Positions 32,923 to 45,373 of a stretch of DNA of 64,000 bases are shown here, piece by piece. The notes below the pieces were generated by a model, which saw only the letters and a program-made list of their open reading frames with translations, had not been told where the DNA came from and made no database searches. Every line of letters starts with the position of its first letter. The first letter of the stretch is position 1. Source of the DNA: Dirofilaria immitis (lineage: Eukaryota; Nematoda; Chromadorea; Rhabditida; Onchocercidae). The stretch is taken from assembly GCA_024305405.1 (NCBI GenBank), contig JAKNDB010000105.1, forward strand, positions 2,232,001 through 2,296,000. Direction: 5' to 3'. The position numbers were made by a program, and so were the translations under genes.

Positions 32923-34640
32923 TTCTTTAAAACTTCAGAATATCATAAAAAACTTCATTTGTACATTTGCTTCAATTATCCTACGTTAGGCACTATTTGT
33001 TCTCACTGAAGAATATTATTTGCAAAGAATAGATCAAATTTTCAGCATATCATGGATTCAAATTAAAATAAGATGGATTTATGCGGAACAGTGACATCAT
33101 TGCTATCTTCTTTTCATCTCAAGATTTTTTTGAGATGGCATCGAATATCTCTATGACACTTTACTTTAGAGCAATGACCTATTATTATCCTTACCATGGT
33201 ATCACGAATTCTCATAAAAAGTGAACACTGAATAATTTCTTGTCACAAAGATTATATGAATATGCAACACTTCTTCAGAAACCATTCCGCTTACAATTAA
33301 ATTAAAGTAATACCAGGAAGTAATGTAAAACGATAAATCAATGATCTCTTACGAAAAACAACAGCAGAAAAGAGATAAATTAGCTAATTTGACGAGGTAT
33401 CCCATAGAGGATGGAGATGAAGTTATCATAGCACAATATATGTCGAATAAAAAAAAGTATTCCTTTTAAAATGTGCAAAATGATTTGCAAAGCGATTTGC
33501 TATCAAAATAACTACTACAACATCTCTTAGCCACTGATTATCTTTCGGCAAAAGAGCGCAATTCAACAAGCTGATTTCTTCTCAAAAGATGACAATTGTG
33601 AAGAATCGTTTGACGTCATTAATTTGTTTACTAAATAATTTTTTATCAATCTGTGTTCAAGCATAAATTCAATACCTACAACAAGAAGCTTATATTATTT
33701 CAACATTTTCGTAAAATCTATTTCTCTTGAGAAATAAAATATGATAAAAAAGAAGCACTTTTATATGGAACAGACAAAGAAAAGAAAAAAAGCATCCTAA
33801 AGAATTTAAAGAACATTTTTCCATTTTAGGAAATTACGAGCAATTTAGCGACTGAAATAACTTCGACCTCTTTTTGATTAACTGTGGTGAAGTGTTTCAT
33901 TTCTATCATTACAAAATTCTCTTCATTAAAGAAAAAGTTTCTTACGATCATTTTTTAAATTTGGGTAATCCGCAGATTCTAATCACACTTAAAGAATACC
34001 TAATTCTGATCAAAAATTAATTTATTACTGTTTGATTTAACGAAAAATTGCGTTGTAACAATTATCTTTTCTTCTATTTTTTTATTTACCCGTTCTTGCG
34101 TCGCCTTGAATATTCAGGACTGAGAGTTTCTTTCTAAGTAAGAAAAGAGAGACGAAGTCTCTCTCGGGAATTCGATAGGGCAGAACTATCATCTACCGAT
34201 AATAGTGGTTAATAATGATTACAAGATGATCAAACTTCTAACCCTATCAGAAAAAAGAATGTCAGCATTTAATATCTCATAGGACTGGGAGTAAAACTGG
34301 TTTCTGGATTGGTGCGATGACCGAGAATGACGCAGAGAATTGCATAGCGCTGAGAGCGCATGGTGTTGAGAGCAGAGCGATGGAAAGCTAACATCACACT
34401 GTCATATTACTACTGCTATCGATTCGCATCTCCATTTAAATCGAGAAATGGGCATTTCGAGTGGGGTCGGATCGCGTCGGATCAAATTCGGGCTTCACCA
34501 CTCGTCCATCTTATCACTCACGACAACTAATCGTTTTTTCTTTTACGCTTTGTTTTTATGCTGGATTCCAAAAGAATTATTGTACAAAATATGTCTTTCT
34601 TATAACGACATTAGCTATTTAGGAGATATTCATAATCTTC
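32923..34640. other. Upstream region of the ATPase gene with GC-richer segment
   Basis: Mostly AT-rich. The interval of about 34,270-34,520 is clearly more GC-rich than its neighbours and contains repeated GAGAGC/GCGCTGAGAGC-like words, but no open frame with good splice sites on either strand. Possible core promoter or CpG-containing regulatory segment for a gene on either side; inference only. Confidence 0.3.
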
Positions 34641-34659
34641 GGCTTCAACTCAGACAAAT

Positions 34660-34820
34660 ACAACCATATACCCACATCCGCACCCGCAAGCAAAGTGCAC
34701 ACAAACACACACATACACACATACGCATCTCACACGCACATGCAACACACACACACACACACACACATACACACATACACACACACACATATACACACAT
34801 ATACATATATATATATACAT
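34660..34820. repeat. CA/TG microsatellite with CATA interruptions and AT tail
   Basis: A compound (AC)n tract; the longest pure run is about 22 nt near 34,747-34,768, grading into (ACAT)n and (AT)n. It generates spurious long Thr/His- or Val/Cys-rich open frames on both strands, which are not genes. Confidence 0.95.
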
Positions 34821-35271
34821 AGAAACAAACATACAGACAGATGACTTATATATATCTATTAAATATGCACTCGGATGCAGCTATCAGGAGGAGATTATGT
34901 TATAGAGGAGAGGAATGTTCGTTATAAAATTAAATTTGAATTTATCGGAATATCTCATGAAGTAGTCGATTTCACTAAAATACATTGAATAAACGAAATA
35001 TGCTTGTTGACATTAATGGTGAATGGGATGAATGATCGATCCATGACCCACGCTATTATGACCCTTATTATGATTGGCGTTGTTCTTCCGTTAGATGGAT
35101 TTCTTCTATTTTAATGACGTGAGGGGATGAATTATGCCGATATGAAAACAGTGATGAATCGACGGAAAGAATGGGATGGTTCGAACAACAGCAACTTTTG
35201 CTGAAATTTTTTTAAAGAATTTCTTACAATGAGTTTCTTGAAATTTTTTTATAAACAAAAATGGATCTCGA

Positions 35272-35344
35272 CTAATATTCATTTCCTGAGTCTTCCGGAA
35301 TATCCATGTAGATCGCCCGACACAAATTCTCAAGCACTTCCATC
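35272..35344 (-). CDS. Candidate terminal exon, unidentified gene
   Basis: After a CTAATTTAG acceptor the frame reads MEVLENLCRAIYMDIPEDSG and then NEY-stop (TAG at 35,274-35,272). The acidic C-terminus is more protein-like than neighbouring random frames. It requires a phase 2 upstream donor. A possible partner is the exon at 36,763-36,701 through a missing small exon. Unidentified. Confidence 0.3.
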
Positions 35345-36700
35345 CTAAATTAGCACCTACTTGATGATCTAATGGTAACAAATAAACCTGATGTCTGATA
35401 TGGCATATGCAATATTTCTACCATAACTTTTCATTAAATTCAATTTGAAATTAAAGCTATATTTCCAATCCTTTTATAAATGACAAAAACAAACTACCAA
35501 CTAAGCTTACCACAATATATTAACTGATATTCCTATTCTATGAGCTGACTTTTTAGATATCATCTCAAAATTTTTCTCCAGGTAACAATCAGGAGAAGAA
35601 ATAGATTAAAATTACCTGCGAGTTTTTCCTCTCTTCACTCAGATGATCAAACGACAAAGAGGATTAAATGTTTTAAATGTTTTACATTAAATGTTTTTGT
35701 TTTTGTTATATTGATTATAGCAGTAAAAGCACATATTTAACTATCAGCTAATTCTTGTTCATCTTAAGTTCTTTTCAAATACTATATGTGTGAAAATATT
35801 CAGCTGTGCTGTTTTTATCATTTCATTATCAATATTTATCACTAAACCGTATCTTAAGTATCCCATAATAGTCGTTATTTTTCATTGTCATTGGTCAAAA
35901 ATTTTGTTCCAAAAAATCTTACATATAAAATAACAATATAATGATTGAAAAAAATAAATTAATGAAATATCGAGTAAATAAAGAGTTAATTAATTAATTC
36001 CTCTATGACAGTCTTAGATTTTCACTTTTTTTTTAACACTAGGATCACTGTATCTAAATACATGAAAATCATTCCTGGCATCGGTAGAGAATTTCAAACA
36101 GATGACACTAATCAGATTAAAATCGTCATAGCCGCGGCTATGGACAAAGCATTTTTGAACAATTTTTTTCTATCATTTCCATAGAAGCAACTGGTTATAA
36201 TATGATATCTAAATGTGAAGATACTGGACAAACGATTAATTTCGTATAAAAATAAAGAAAAAAAAATTTTAATTAATTACTACTTCTTTTACAAATCTAT
36301 CAATTTTTCTTATAAAAGCAATTTATGCGATCATTGCCTTTAGAAGGAAAAATTCTAATATCAAAAAGTGACGGACTACTGCCAACCATTTCGCTGGAAT
36401 CCTCGCTATCAGTTTCATTGTTAACAAATACAATCAATTAAAATGAGAAAAGTTTCTAAACCATATAAGCAAATAAGCATATTTTTACATTCTTTGCCAA
36501 AACCGTACATTCTTTCATTTTCGAGATTTATAACATTTTCAACTCTTCAATAAGTGCAGAAGACTGAAATCCAAAAATTTGAAAAATTTTCAACTGTTTA
36601 AACAGAAATTTCAGCTTTCCAATTCCAAATAATTAATGATTTAAACTTCTCGAAGACTTATTCTATTCGACCTGAATAACTTAAAATTGTAAAAACAAAC

Positions 36701-36763
36701 CTTAAACGCACTGCCATCTTCATCCATATTGTATTTATTATTTTCTCGCTGATGCTTTTTCCA
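36701..36763 (-). CDS. Candidate small internal exon
   Basis: A 63-nt phase 0/0 segment with an ATATTTAG acceptor and an AAG|GTTTGT donor encoding WKKHQRENNKYNMDEDGSAF and a final K. Charged and hydrophilic, unlike random AT-rich translation. A Ser/Glu-rich open stretch on the same strand near 36,415-36,360 (reading SEDSSEMVGSSPSLFDI) lacks a clear acceptor but could belong to the same unidentified gene. Confidence 0.3.
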
Positions 36764-36970
36764 CTAAATATAGCCGATGATTAAATTCAGATTTGAATAA
36801 TTGATCTGAAAAGAACAAAAATTTTAAAAATAATCGTGATAGTGACTGACGTGTAGTATTTAACAGCCACAAAAGAGCAGGTAAGAGCCTGGAAGATTAA
36901 TAAATAATCTGCTCTTTACTAAACTATTAAACAGATAAGAGTGAAGATTTGTTAAGGCGGGAATGAAGAA

Positions 36971-37132
36971 ATGTGTAAAGTGTCGAAGATTGTTTTAGAC
37001 CAGAACCAAGTTTCCAATGATTGGAAACATGTTAAGTGGATTTTGAAAAGCAGAAAAAGAAAACTTGATACGCAAGTAAACAATCTGACTATTGATCGAG
37101 ATGGTACATTTGAACGTGAGCAACAGTGCTGA
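36971..37132 (+). CDS. Short open frame, possible exon of unidentified gene
   Basis: A 53-codon frame starting MCKVSKIVLDQNQVSNDWKH and ending GTFEREQQC-stop. Hydrophilic, with balanced charge and low stop density on both strands, which is unusual for this region. A strong-looking GAG|GTAATG donor lies 2 nt past the stop and a TTGTTAAG acceptor 14 nt before the ATG, so it may be an internal exon with a lost or gained base. No family recognised. Confidence 0.25.
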   Translation: MCKVSKIVLDQNQVSNDWKHVKWILKSRKRKLDTQVNNLTIDRDGTFEREQQC

Positions 37133-39827
37133 GGTAATGAAAAAATTAAAAGAAAGGGAAAGAAAAAGAGGAGAGAAACATTCAAAAGATAGAACTGCTA
37201 TACAAATATAAATCAATCAACATTGTTATCATCTGTGAGAAGTTGGAAAATCAATATGAATAGTGGAAAAACCTGAAAAAAGATAAACGTAATTCCAGGA
37301 ATCTTGCTGACCTCAAAATTCGACATCGCAAATATGGAAACTCTCCAAATTAGAAATCTGTTGACTCTTTGCAGTTCGCTTCTCTTTTCATCACTAAATT
37401 ACTAATTTCAAATGTGCAATTTTTCAGCACTAAATACATTTTTAAAGATTTCCACCTTGTATCGACCATATTATGACAACATATCCAAACTTCTGATTTC
37501 TATTATTTAAAAGGGAGCTTTTCTAGAGCTGCAAAGCTCTAAAATTATCAGGAAAAGTCTATTGGAAATAATTTTGTTAGTTTTCATCTTTCATCTGCTC
37601 ATCGCCATCCATTCTCCTATATCGACAGCGGCGAATTTATTTGGAACAATCATATTGGCATATTCTTCCTGCCTTTTGTAATAAAATAATTGAACGATAA
37701 ATCATTGAAAAGGGTACAGCATGGTACACAGAATGCAAAGTGAACAATGATGATACTGTTCAGAATCATCTCCTCTATTCAATTACAATAAAAAATTTTT
37801 TAGACATGAGAGACGGTTTGAGTGAAATAAACTGTTAGAATTGAACAGCAATGGAAAATGATACATACCGTAGGCACAGCACTTTTTCTAAATCACTTGC
37901 TGGTTTCTGATTAAGTATATATATTTTAGTGAGTTCATATATGATGATATCATCATCCGGTTTTTGCTGTGACAAGAAATGTATAATGAGCAGAATGTTT
38001 TTAATCATCTCAAGAATAGTTTAACTGCAAGAAGCAGCTGTTTCGACAAAGAATGAAGGAAGATATCAACGTGGTTATTTCAATGTTCAACACAAATGCC
38101 AAGTATCGAATTTTTATTTATTTCACAAATTAGTCTGTGAAAAATTAATTTTCCAAAGGAAGCTACATCAACCATTTGTGAGGTTACATACGTTTATATC
38201 ATCATTTGATATGATGTGGATCTGAATAAAACAATTTCATAATAGATTGATTGAATTGTGTAATTTCCATACATTCGGAAATGTTCAGACATTGGAAAAA
38301 TTTTTATGGATTTGCATAATTAATAAGATTTCATAATTTTAAGGAAGTGATTTAATTAAATTTGTGATAATTTCAAGATAAATTACTAATCGATTTTAAA
38401 AGTGTTATTTGAAAAGTAATGTATAAGTAGAAAATATTTTCCATGGAAATGTTTTTTTTTAATTTCTTATAACTTTGATAGAAGGAAAGCAGAAAAACAA
38501 AAATGATTCAAAAGGAAATTACCATGAATTCGTAAAAAGTCGTTTATTGCATTGATTTCGATGAATACGTTGAGGTTATGCAGTCACACGATTCCTCGTA
38601 TTTTAAACTTTTATTTTTCCGTAACAGTAATAGTATTTTACTGACTGTCCTGAAATTATTTTTTTTTAAATAGATTTTCATAAAAGATAAAAATAGATAG
38701 CAGTATAGATAGCAGAAATGAAATCAAGAAGTATATAAATTAAACTATGATCTAGTATATAAGCTTATCTGTCTATAAGCAAATAATGATCGGCCGTATC
38801 TTTTCCATTTCATCTTTATTGAGATGAACCAGAAAAACGAGGGAAATAAGTTTTGATATGAACTACAAAATCATATCAAAATTTATAATAATAAATTTTA
38901 TGAAAATTGTTTTATTGAAAATAAATTTTTAAGATTCATAGGTACACAGCGATTCTTTTTCATTATTTTCGATCTTTTGAAGCTCTTATTTCTATTGAAA
39001 CTGATATTTAATGTGATAATACAGTATATCAAGAAAGTATGCCACATTTAATTGGATTCGAGAGAAAAAATTAAGTAGCATTCTATCTTCTTTTATGGTT
39101 CTTGGACGAACCATATGTAATTGTTGAGATTCCAATATTACAATGTTCATTTAATATTTATTTGTCACAAGATTATATCACTTTTGTCCTGAACATGATA
39201 TAAATACATGGTCGCTGATAATGTTTATTGCCGTTCATGTGTAATGCAAAACAAGTTTAAAATACAGATTATTATATAAATAAATTTTTAAGGTTTTAAG
39301 ATTCACATTATAAATTAAAATCATCATCTGTTGGATAAGTTCCGGATCGAAAATATTTGTATTCAATTGAAGAACACTTCTTCGCCGCTTCAAATATAGT
39401 CCGTTCGGAAAAATTTTCCTTTCTAATTTTCTAAAATGTTTTGATCAAATGTCAAATTTTAGTAATAATCCGTTTGATAAAGTCAAATTTAAGAATGGGT
39501 ATGTATCATAGTGTTAAATATAATAACAATAATAAGTAACAAGAAACAATATGACCAATTAGTATTGAATGCAATTGAGTCACGATTAAATAGCTTAATT
39601 ATAGTTAAAACATATTGGTTAAACATAAAAGGATTGTTGAGAAAAGGTTAAAATGCAACTTAAGGATAATTTGTGTCTGCTATCTTCATAAAAATAAATT
39701 TTTGTCGATGAAAAGTTAGAAACATTTCATAAATTTTTAGAGAATTTAATGAAATATTATTAAAACCGTTTAATAACCAATTCAAAGTTTAAATAATAAA
39801 TCCGATGAAAATTTCGAGAATGACGGA
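37133..39827. other. Intergenic, nothing recognised
   Basis: AT-rich sequence with scattered short open frames and no exon pair with compatible phases. It lies downstream of the PTP-like gene. Confidence 0.4.
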
Positions 39828-39833
39828 TTTATT
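39828..39833 (-). terminator. Poly(A) signal of the PTP-like gene
   Basis: TTTATT on the plus strand is AATAAA in the gene sense, starting 13 nt after the TAA at 39,848-39,846. This would give a very short 3' UTR. Confidence 0.5.
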
Positions 39834-39845
39834 ACATGTGCAAGT

Positions 39846-42800
39846 TTAATTAACCTCAACGAGAAAAATGTGTCGCTGAATGCCTATATAGAGAAATTGA
39901 AATTGTGCAATTGTTTGTACAGCATGCATTCGATATGTACGAACTTTACGCACACATTCAACAATATTTATTACTGACACTTCCTTATCATGCAACATTA
40001 AATGTGCCCACTGAAATAAAGCATCGATAAAAGATAAAATTCTGCATGAATGTGACAGGCCAATATAAAAATGTAGTGAAAAAATATTGAAAACATCAAA
40101 ATAATTTAGAGCATTACTTGAAATTTTTCATCAATCAAAACTTTCCTCTATTAAACTAACAGATTACTTCAAATTTTGAATCAACATTTTTTTCCACTAT
40201 AAAAAAATATAGGAAATATATTGTAAAGGTGAGCAGACTGAAACTATTAAAAAGATCTGTTGAATTCATACTTCTAGAGCAGCATAGCATCCAGCTCTTC
40301 CAACTCCAGCAAGACTCATGCATATATATGGACGACGCATTTTTCTAAATTCAAAAAAAAAAAAAGATTTTGAGAAAATATTTTGAAAAAAAAAGATCTT
40401 TTGAAAGAGATAAGCGAAATTGAATAAATAGTTCAACGATTGCACTAATTCCTTCTAGGAACTAGGTTACAAAGTTTTATTTTGTAATTTGGATATATAT
40501 ATGTTGGATCTGAAAGAGTCAGCCATAAGATCCGGATTAACTATATCTAGTTAATCCGGATCTTACTTTAAATTGAAAAACGTAGCATCATTCAAAAATA
40601 ATATTTAGGTTAATGAAAATGTGCAAAGAAAATGCAGTAGTCGAGATACAAATTGCTTCGCTTATATATGTCACAAAATTTAAGATAATAGTGGAATGTT
40701 TATTGCCTTAAATGTACTTCAAGGATGAATGTAAAGGCCATAAATATTCGCAATCTCTTGGTGATCTGTTTGGTTCCCATGCGCTGTAATGATACCATAA
40801 AATTCGACGTGTTTCATCGCTTTTTGATAGATAGTATTCACGAACTAGCCAATCAGGGGCAATAGTAAATTCATTTTTATATGTCAACATCATAAACTCT
40901 TCAATATGCAAGCATTTCCTACAATATTTCAAAATTTACAAGTCCAAAATTTTAAAATCAAATTTACGATGAGCAATGATCATTTTCTCGAATTCCCAAG
41001 CTGTGTAACTTTAATCTAAACATTAGAAACAAACCCTTTTCCGGGAATCAGGCCGATATTTTCGGCGTGCTCTTTCCATTCATTTATCGTTAAAAACAAT
41101 AATATTATTTGGACATTTTCTTGCCAAACCATTTCCCAGAAATGTTTTACCGTATTTGGTAATGGTAACTGTGTAATAATAATCTTTAAAAAAACTTATC
41201 AAAGTTAAGTTAAAGAACCTGAACAAAAAACTTTGAAAGGACACAAAACACATCGTTTGTATACGAAAATATATGCCTTAAGGAACTAAGATAATATAAA
41301 AATTCAGAGTCTGCGTCAGCAGAACAGATGACATTTTGAATCTTTGCAGAAATAAAATATATATTATTGTGAAAATTAATTTACAAATCTGATGTGCTTG
41401 CTTGTCCTTAACAAAAGATTCGAGAATACTGATGAACCTCATTAGGATTATCTCCCAGTGGAACTCGACTTGCATGTATAAAATCCGAACCTCCGTCATC
41501 GTTTTTGAGCACAATACGTGTTTGATCAATACATATTACATCTTAATGAAAATTGAAATTTATGGTTTCCTAGCTTCAATTTGAATGCAATGACTTCACA
41601 TAAATTCTGAATATGAAATTATGTTATGTTTGTTAGAGGTAATTTAAATTCAGAAGTATGAATTCTCTGAAAATGAAATTGAATTTTGTGATAAAAATAA
41701 AAAGTTGAAAATAAAATACAAAATTAAATTTTAATGAATAGACTATCAAATACAACAAGCATTCTTTTTCCTGCCATATTTTGAATACGAAAGACATCAT
41801 TATCATACCTGGATATCGGCATCTTTTCAAATTTCGATCATGTGCAACCCGAGTAGCAGCATTTGGGATGAAAGATCGGCAATGAACAAATTCATCTTTT
41901 ATTCCTTCCATTCCAACTTTGACAATTTGCTCAATGAACTGAATTATCTTCCATTTTTGTCGTATTTCTATAATATCAAATGAATTTTTAATGCAAGCTT
42001 GCATTAAAAGAAATCTTGCAAGTATAAGAATATTAAAGTTCTTTAAATTAGTTTACGTTAAAATTACCAATGATGGCGTGAAATATCGATAAACGTATTA
42101 ATCAACGTCAGCTTTAAAAGACATTCCAAAAAATATAAAAGCTGTAGGATAAATGTTTGAATATTGCTTGGAAATTTAAATTGATAAGCTCACGTTGATC
42201 ATTCTCATCATTCTTTTCACGTTTGGCTAGAGATAATTCTTCGTTCGCTATTGACGTCTTAAATAGCTCATGCCCAAAAATTATTAATCAGTCATATAAT
42301 AAAGAATAGTACTTCGCTTTTTCATTTTGATTATATTTTATTTTTATAAAAATTAAATAATCCATCTTTCTGTTTTCCTATAAAATTTTTTCCGCAGCTT
42401 ATTTCCAAATTTATGATATTATATCGCAATTTCTTATCAAATCTAATTTTTATAATTCCAAAAGTAATTAGGCAATGACAATAAATTCAAATTCAAATCT
42501 TATTATTGAAAAAGCTGAAGCGATAAAATATATTTTGAAATTATTCGTTGCTTCTTGATGATGAATGAATGGTGCAGCATACGATTACTAACAATAAAAC
42601 AGTTGTTATTTCAGAATTATCGATAATTAATTAACATTTCAAAGGAAGTTATTTTTCTTCTTAATATTCTACTTCTTTGTTTTGGATCATTACTAATTTA
42701 TCATCATATTTTAAACTATTTATCAATTCTCATTGTGTTTTTGAATTTTATTCTCTGAGAATAATTTTATTCTCGAAGAGAATAATATGAAACATAATTT

Positions 42801-45345
42801 TTAGGATTTTTTCGAAGAATTAAGTTTATGATAATAAAATGTGCAAAAAATGAAAATTTACTTTCTAATAAAAATTCTAACAGTTTCTCAAAAAAATTAA
42901 AAATATGAAATGTTCTCTTATCAAAATAATATTATAAAGCATACAGTCTCCGGCTTTTTTGCGGCATCTTTTCCAGTGACACTGCAAGCAAACCAAATTT
43001 TATGAAAGTTAAATCGGAAAGTTAAAATTTTCAAGAGATATTGCCATGTTTATGTTCCGATTCACATTAAAATTTAGTACTTTAGTACATTCTTTAGCAA
43101 GTAATTGATCAAATTTTTACAATTTCACAAAACCATCGAAAGTATTATTTTTCATAAGTATCATATGCAATTCTTCTAAAATTTTGATTTCTACAAGTAA
43201 CTTCCTAAATATTTAAGTTTGTGACCAAATTTCAAAATAAAATTAAACGTCATTATCGGTGTCTAAAATTCTATAAATATTATGTAGCATAAAAATAAAT
43301 ATTCCTATTGGCTTATCTTTCGATACTAATAAAATTTATCCGATATTATTATCTCGTCATCCTAAAAGTTTCGGTATCATACTTGATTTCATGACTTTAT
43401 CAATCGATTTTTCCTTTCTTCAATCTTTTCCTCATTTTCCTTTTTTCTCTGACTTGTTACTCCAGGGCAGACTGAATTTTCTGGCGGTAGTTGAGAAGAT
43501 AATGTCTGCAAGATCTTTGCTTCCGTTGGTGCTAAAAATGAAGAAACCGAACTGGCAGAAGTCGCTTCTTGTACGGCTGGATATGCTTCATCGGCTAATG
43601 CTTGCTCCCAGCTTGGATGGCGATCTGTTAATCTAGCAAATATATTTTTAAATCAAATATATTTAAGAAATTTGCGATTTTAATGAAAATTTGAGACTCA
43701 TCGATTTTCTCAAATCCATTTGAAAATAATAATTATTTCGAAGGATTTAAGACAACAATATTAACAGTTACATTTTCGGTAACCTTTTTCTTTTGCTTTA
43801 AATAAACGACGAAAACTTCTCCAAAATCTGCCACATTTCTTTTTATTATAATCTAAAAACATTAAATACTATAGAAGTACCCAAAAATTTAATTTTCAAA
43901 TTAATTAAATTATATATATAATAGTAATCATTAATTAGTTTCTTTATCGAACTTTTTTTTTATAATTAACAAAACAATCATCAAATCATACTTTCATACC
44001 TCAAAACATGTCATTAAGCATCATCGAATGAGCCTACTATCAGTATCATTTTGATCCTGATATGCAACACATTACAATCAAGTAAGTTTCAAATTTTTAG
44101 CTTCGAAGAAGACAATATAACTCAATTTTTAAATGATGATGTTTGTAGCTTCCGATGTTTGTGTTTACTGCGATGTGTATATCGTCTTCCGTGTTTCTGA
44201 TGTGTTTTCTTGTTCTGTTTCATCTGAATATCCGATTGAAACTTCTTGCCGCGCCTATTCACATAATTTCTTTCCGATTCTTCATATAAATGGGACAATG
44301 ATTCCTTGTTTTTGTATCTTTCTCTTCCCAAAGCATTTAAATATCCCGATCGCGAATATTTTCCTTTTCTGCAAACTGATGATCTAGAAGTATGAAATTG
44401 CTCAATATTAGTAAATAATTAAATATTAAATTTAAGAAAGCATAAATTTCACAGAAACATACTGTCTCATTTTAAGTTAAATACATTTTAAAATATTTTA
44501 GGCGCAGTTAGATATAATTCCATTAATTAAGTACCATGGGAAAAATGTGCGAACTATTGATTTCTTGCTCGCATAATCATATTTTGGGAAATTTTTAGCT
44601 TATTATTAAATTAAACAAATTTAATCATATTTTTAATATCGTGCCGAATTTTGGAATATTGATTATAAATGTATATCTAAATACTTGCTCACTTGTTTGT
44701 ACTATAAAAATCTGTATGCAGATTTTTATCGCTTTGTATTGATTCTGCTGCTGATATGTCAAATGCACTATTATTATAAACAGAATCGTTAGTTGGTTTT
44801 ACTATTTCCATATCACTTCGTGGATTGCTCTGAAGTAATTCAGCCTGATTTAATATTATCTTTTGATTTGATTTTTATTATTAAAATGTAATAATTTTGT
44901 GAAACGTGTCACATATGGATTGCATTGTTAAATAAGCAATCACTTAATCAGAAGATTTAAATCAATTTATTACTGAATCCTGTACGCAATCATCAAATTC
45001 ATAACAAATCAGATTCATAATAAATCTGCTTTAAGTTTCCTGGAATTTATTATTAATTCACCATGATTAGATTTAATTCAAAAGTGTTTATATTATTAGA
45101 ATTTCCAGAGATTGTTAATTAAAATATGTTTATTAACGATAGATGCCACAGATTTATAATCTACGAGCTCATCATTAATGATCACTAATAATAGATAAGC
45201 AGTTATAATCACGAAATAACGCTGCGTAAGAATAATTTCTCCAGGAAAATATTTAAGAATAATAAAGTCAAGTTTTTCTATTAACGCAATCTTAGAAATG
45301 CTGCCTACTAAGTATATTTTTTCTTACCTGATATCTTCCGTCCAT
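39846..45345 (-). CDS. PTP-fold pseudophosphatase (catalytically dead tyrosine phosphatase-like)
   Basis: Eleven exons form one frame of about 452 residues: 45345-45328, 44844-44693, 43632-43396, 42981-42945, 42257-42194, 41967-41809, 41541-41438, 41183-41035, 40918-40718, 40344-40272, 40010-39846. The first ~170 residues are low-complexity, with a Lys/Glu/Arg-rich end. The rest is a classical PTP domain: FVHCRSFIPNAATRVAHDRN, KRCRYPGDVICIDQTRIVL, DFIHASRV, ITQLPLPNTVKHFWEMVWQE, then EYYLS…RRILWYHYSAW. Key residues are lost: the WPD loop reads WEP (no general acid), and the HCSAGVGR signature reads MSLAGVGR, so His, catalytic Cys and Ser are all replaced, although the P-loop Gly-x-Gly-Arg and the C-terminal VQTIAQFQF motif remain. 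Likely a phosphotyrosine- or kinase-binding regulator; nematode EGG-3/4/5 are precedents. Substrate and tissue unknown. Confidence 0.88.
40526..40565. repeat. Perfect inverted repeat, 18-bp arms, 4-nt loop
   Basis: Arms 40,526-40,543 and 40,548-40,565 around TATC, in the intron between exons 40918-40718 and 40344-40272. It would fold as a stable hairpin in the pre-mRNA. Confidence 0.95.
44122..44383 (-). CDS. Alternative, stop-containing exon of the PTP-like gene (or separate small gene)
   Basis: A CTTCTAG acceptor opens an 86-codon frame after its first base, beginning SSVCRKGKYSRSGYLNALGR and ending in a Lys/His/Arg-rich tail (THRSKHKHRKLQTSSFKN) then TGA. Its first base is A in phase 2, exactly as in exon 43632-43396, so exon 44844-44693 (ending …AA|GTGAGC) can join either one and restore a Lys codon. 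No donor returns it to the PTP exons in frame. It may be an alternative 3'-terminal exon giving a short, very basic isoform, or an exon with a lost base. It has no homologue I recognise. Confidence 0.5.
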
Positions 45346-45373
45346 TTTCCCTTTATTATTATCAAAATCCCTG
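45346..45373 (-). promoter_or_regulatory. Probable spliced-leader acceptor of the PTP-like gene
   Basis: ATATTTGCAG on the minus strand ends at 45,371, 25 nt before the ATG of the six-codon first exon (MDGRYQ then GTAAGA). No coding sequence was found further upstream, so this is more likely a trans-splice site than an internal acceptor. Confidence 0.5.

Noticed and set aside
34448..34832. Long open frames on both strands rich in His/Thr or Val/Cys
   Set aside because: They are translations of the CA/TG microsatellite and have no splice sites or conserved content.
43391..43636. Plus-strand 81-codon frame
   Set aside because: It is the antisense of exon 43632-43396 of the PTP-like gene, which fits splice phases on the minus strand.
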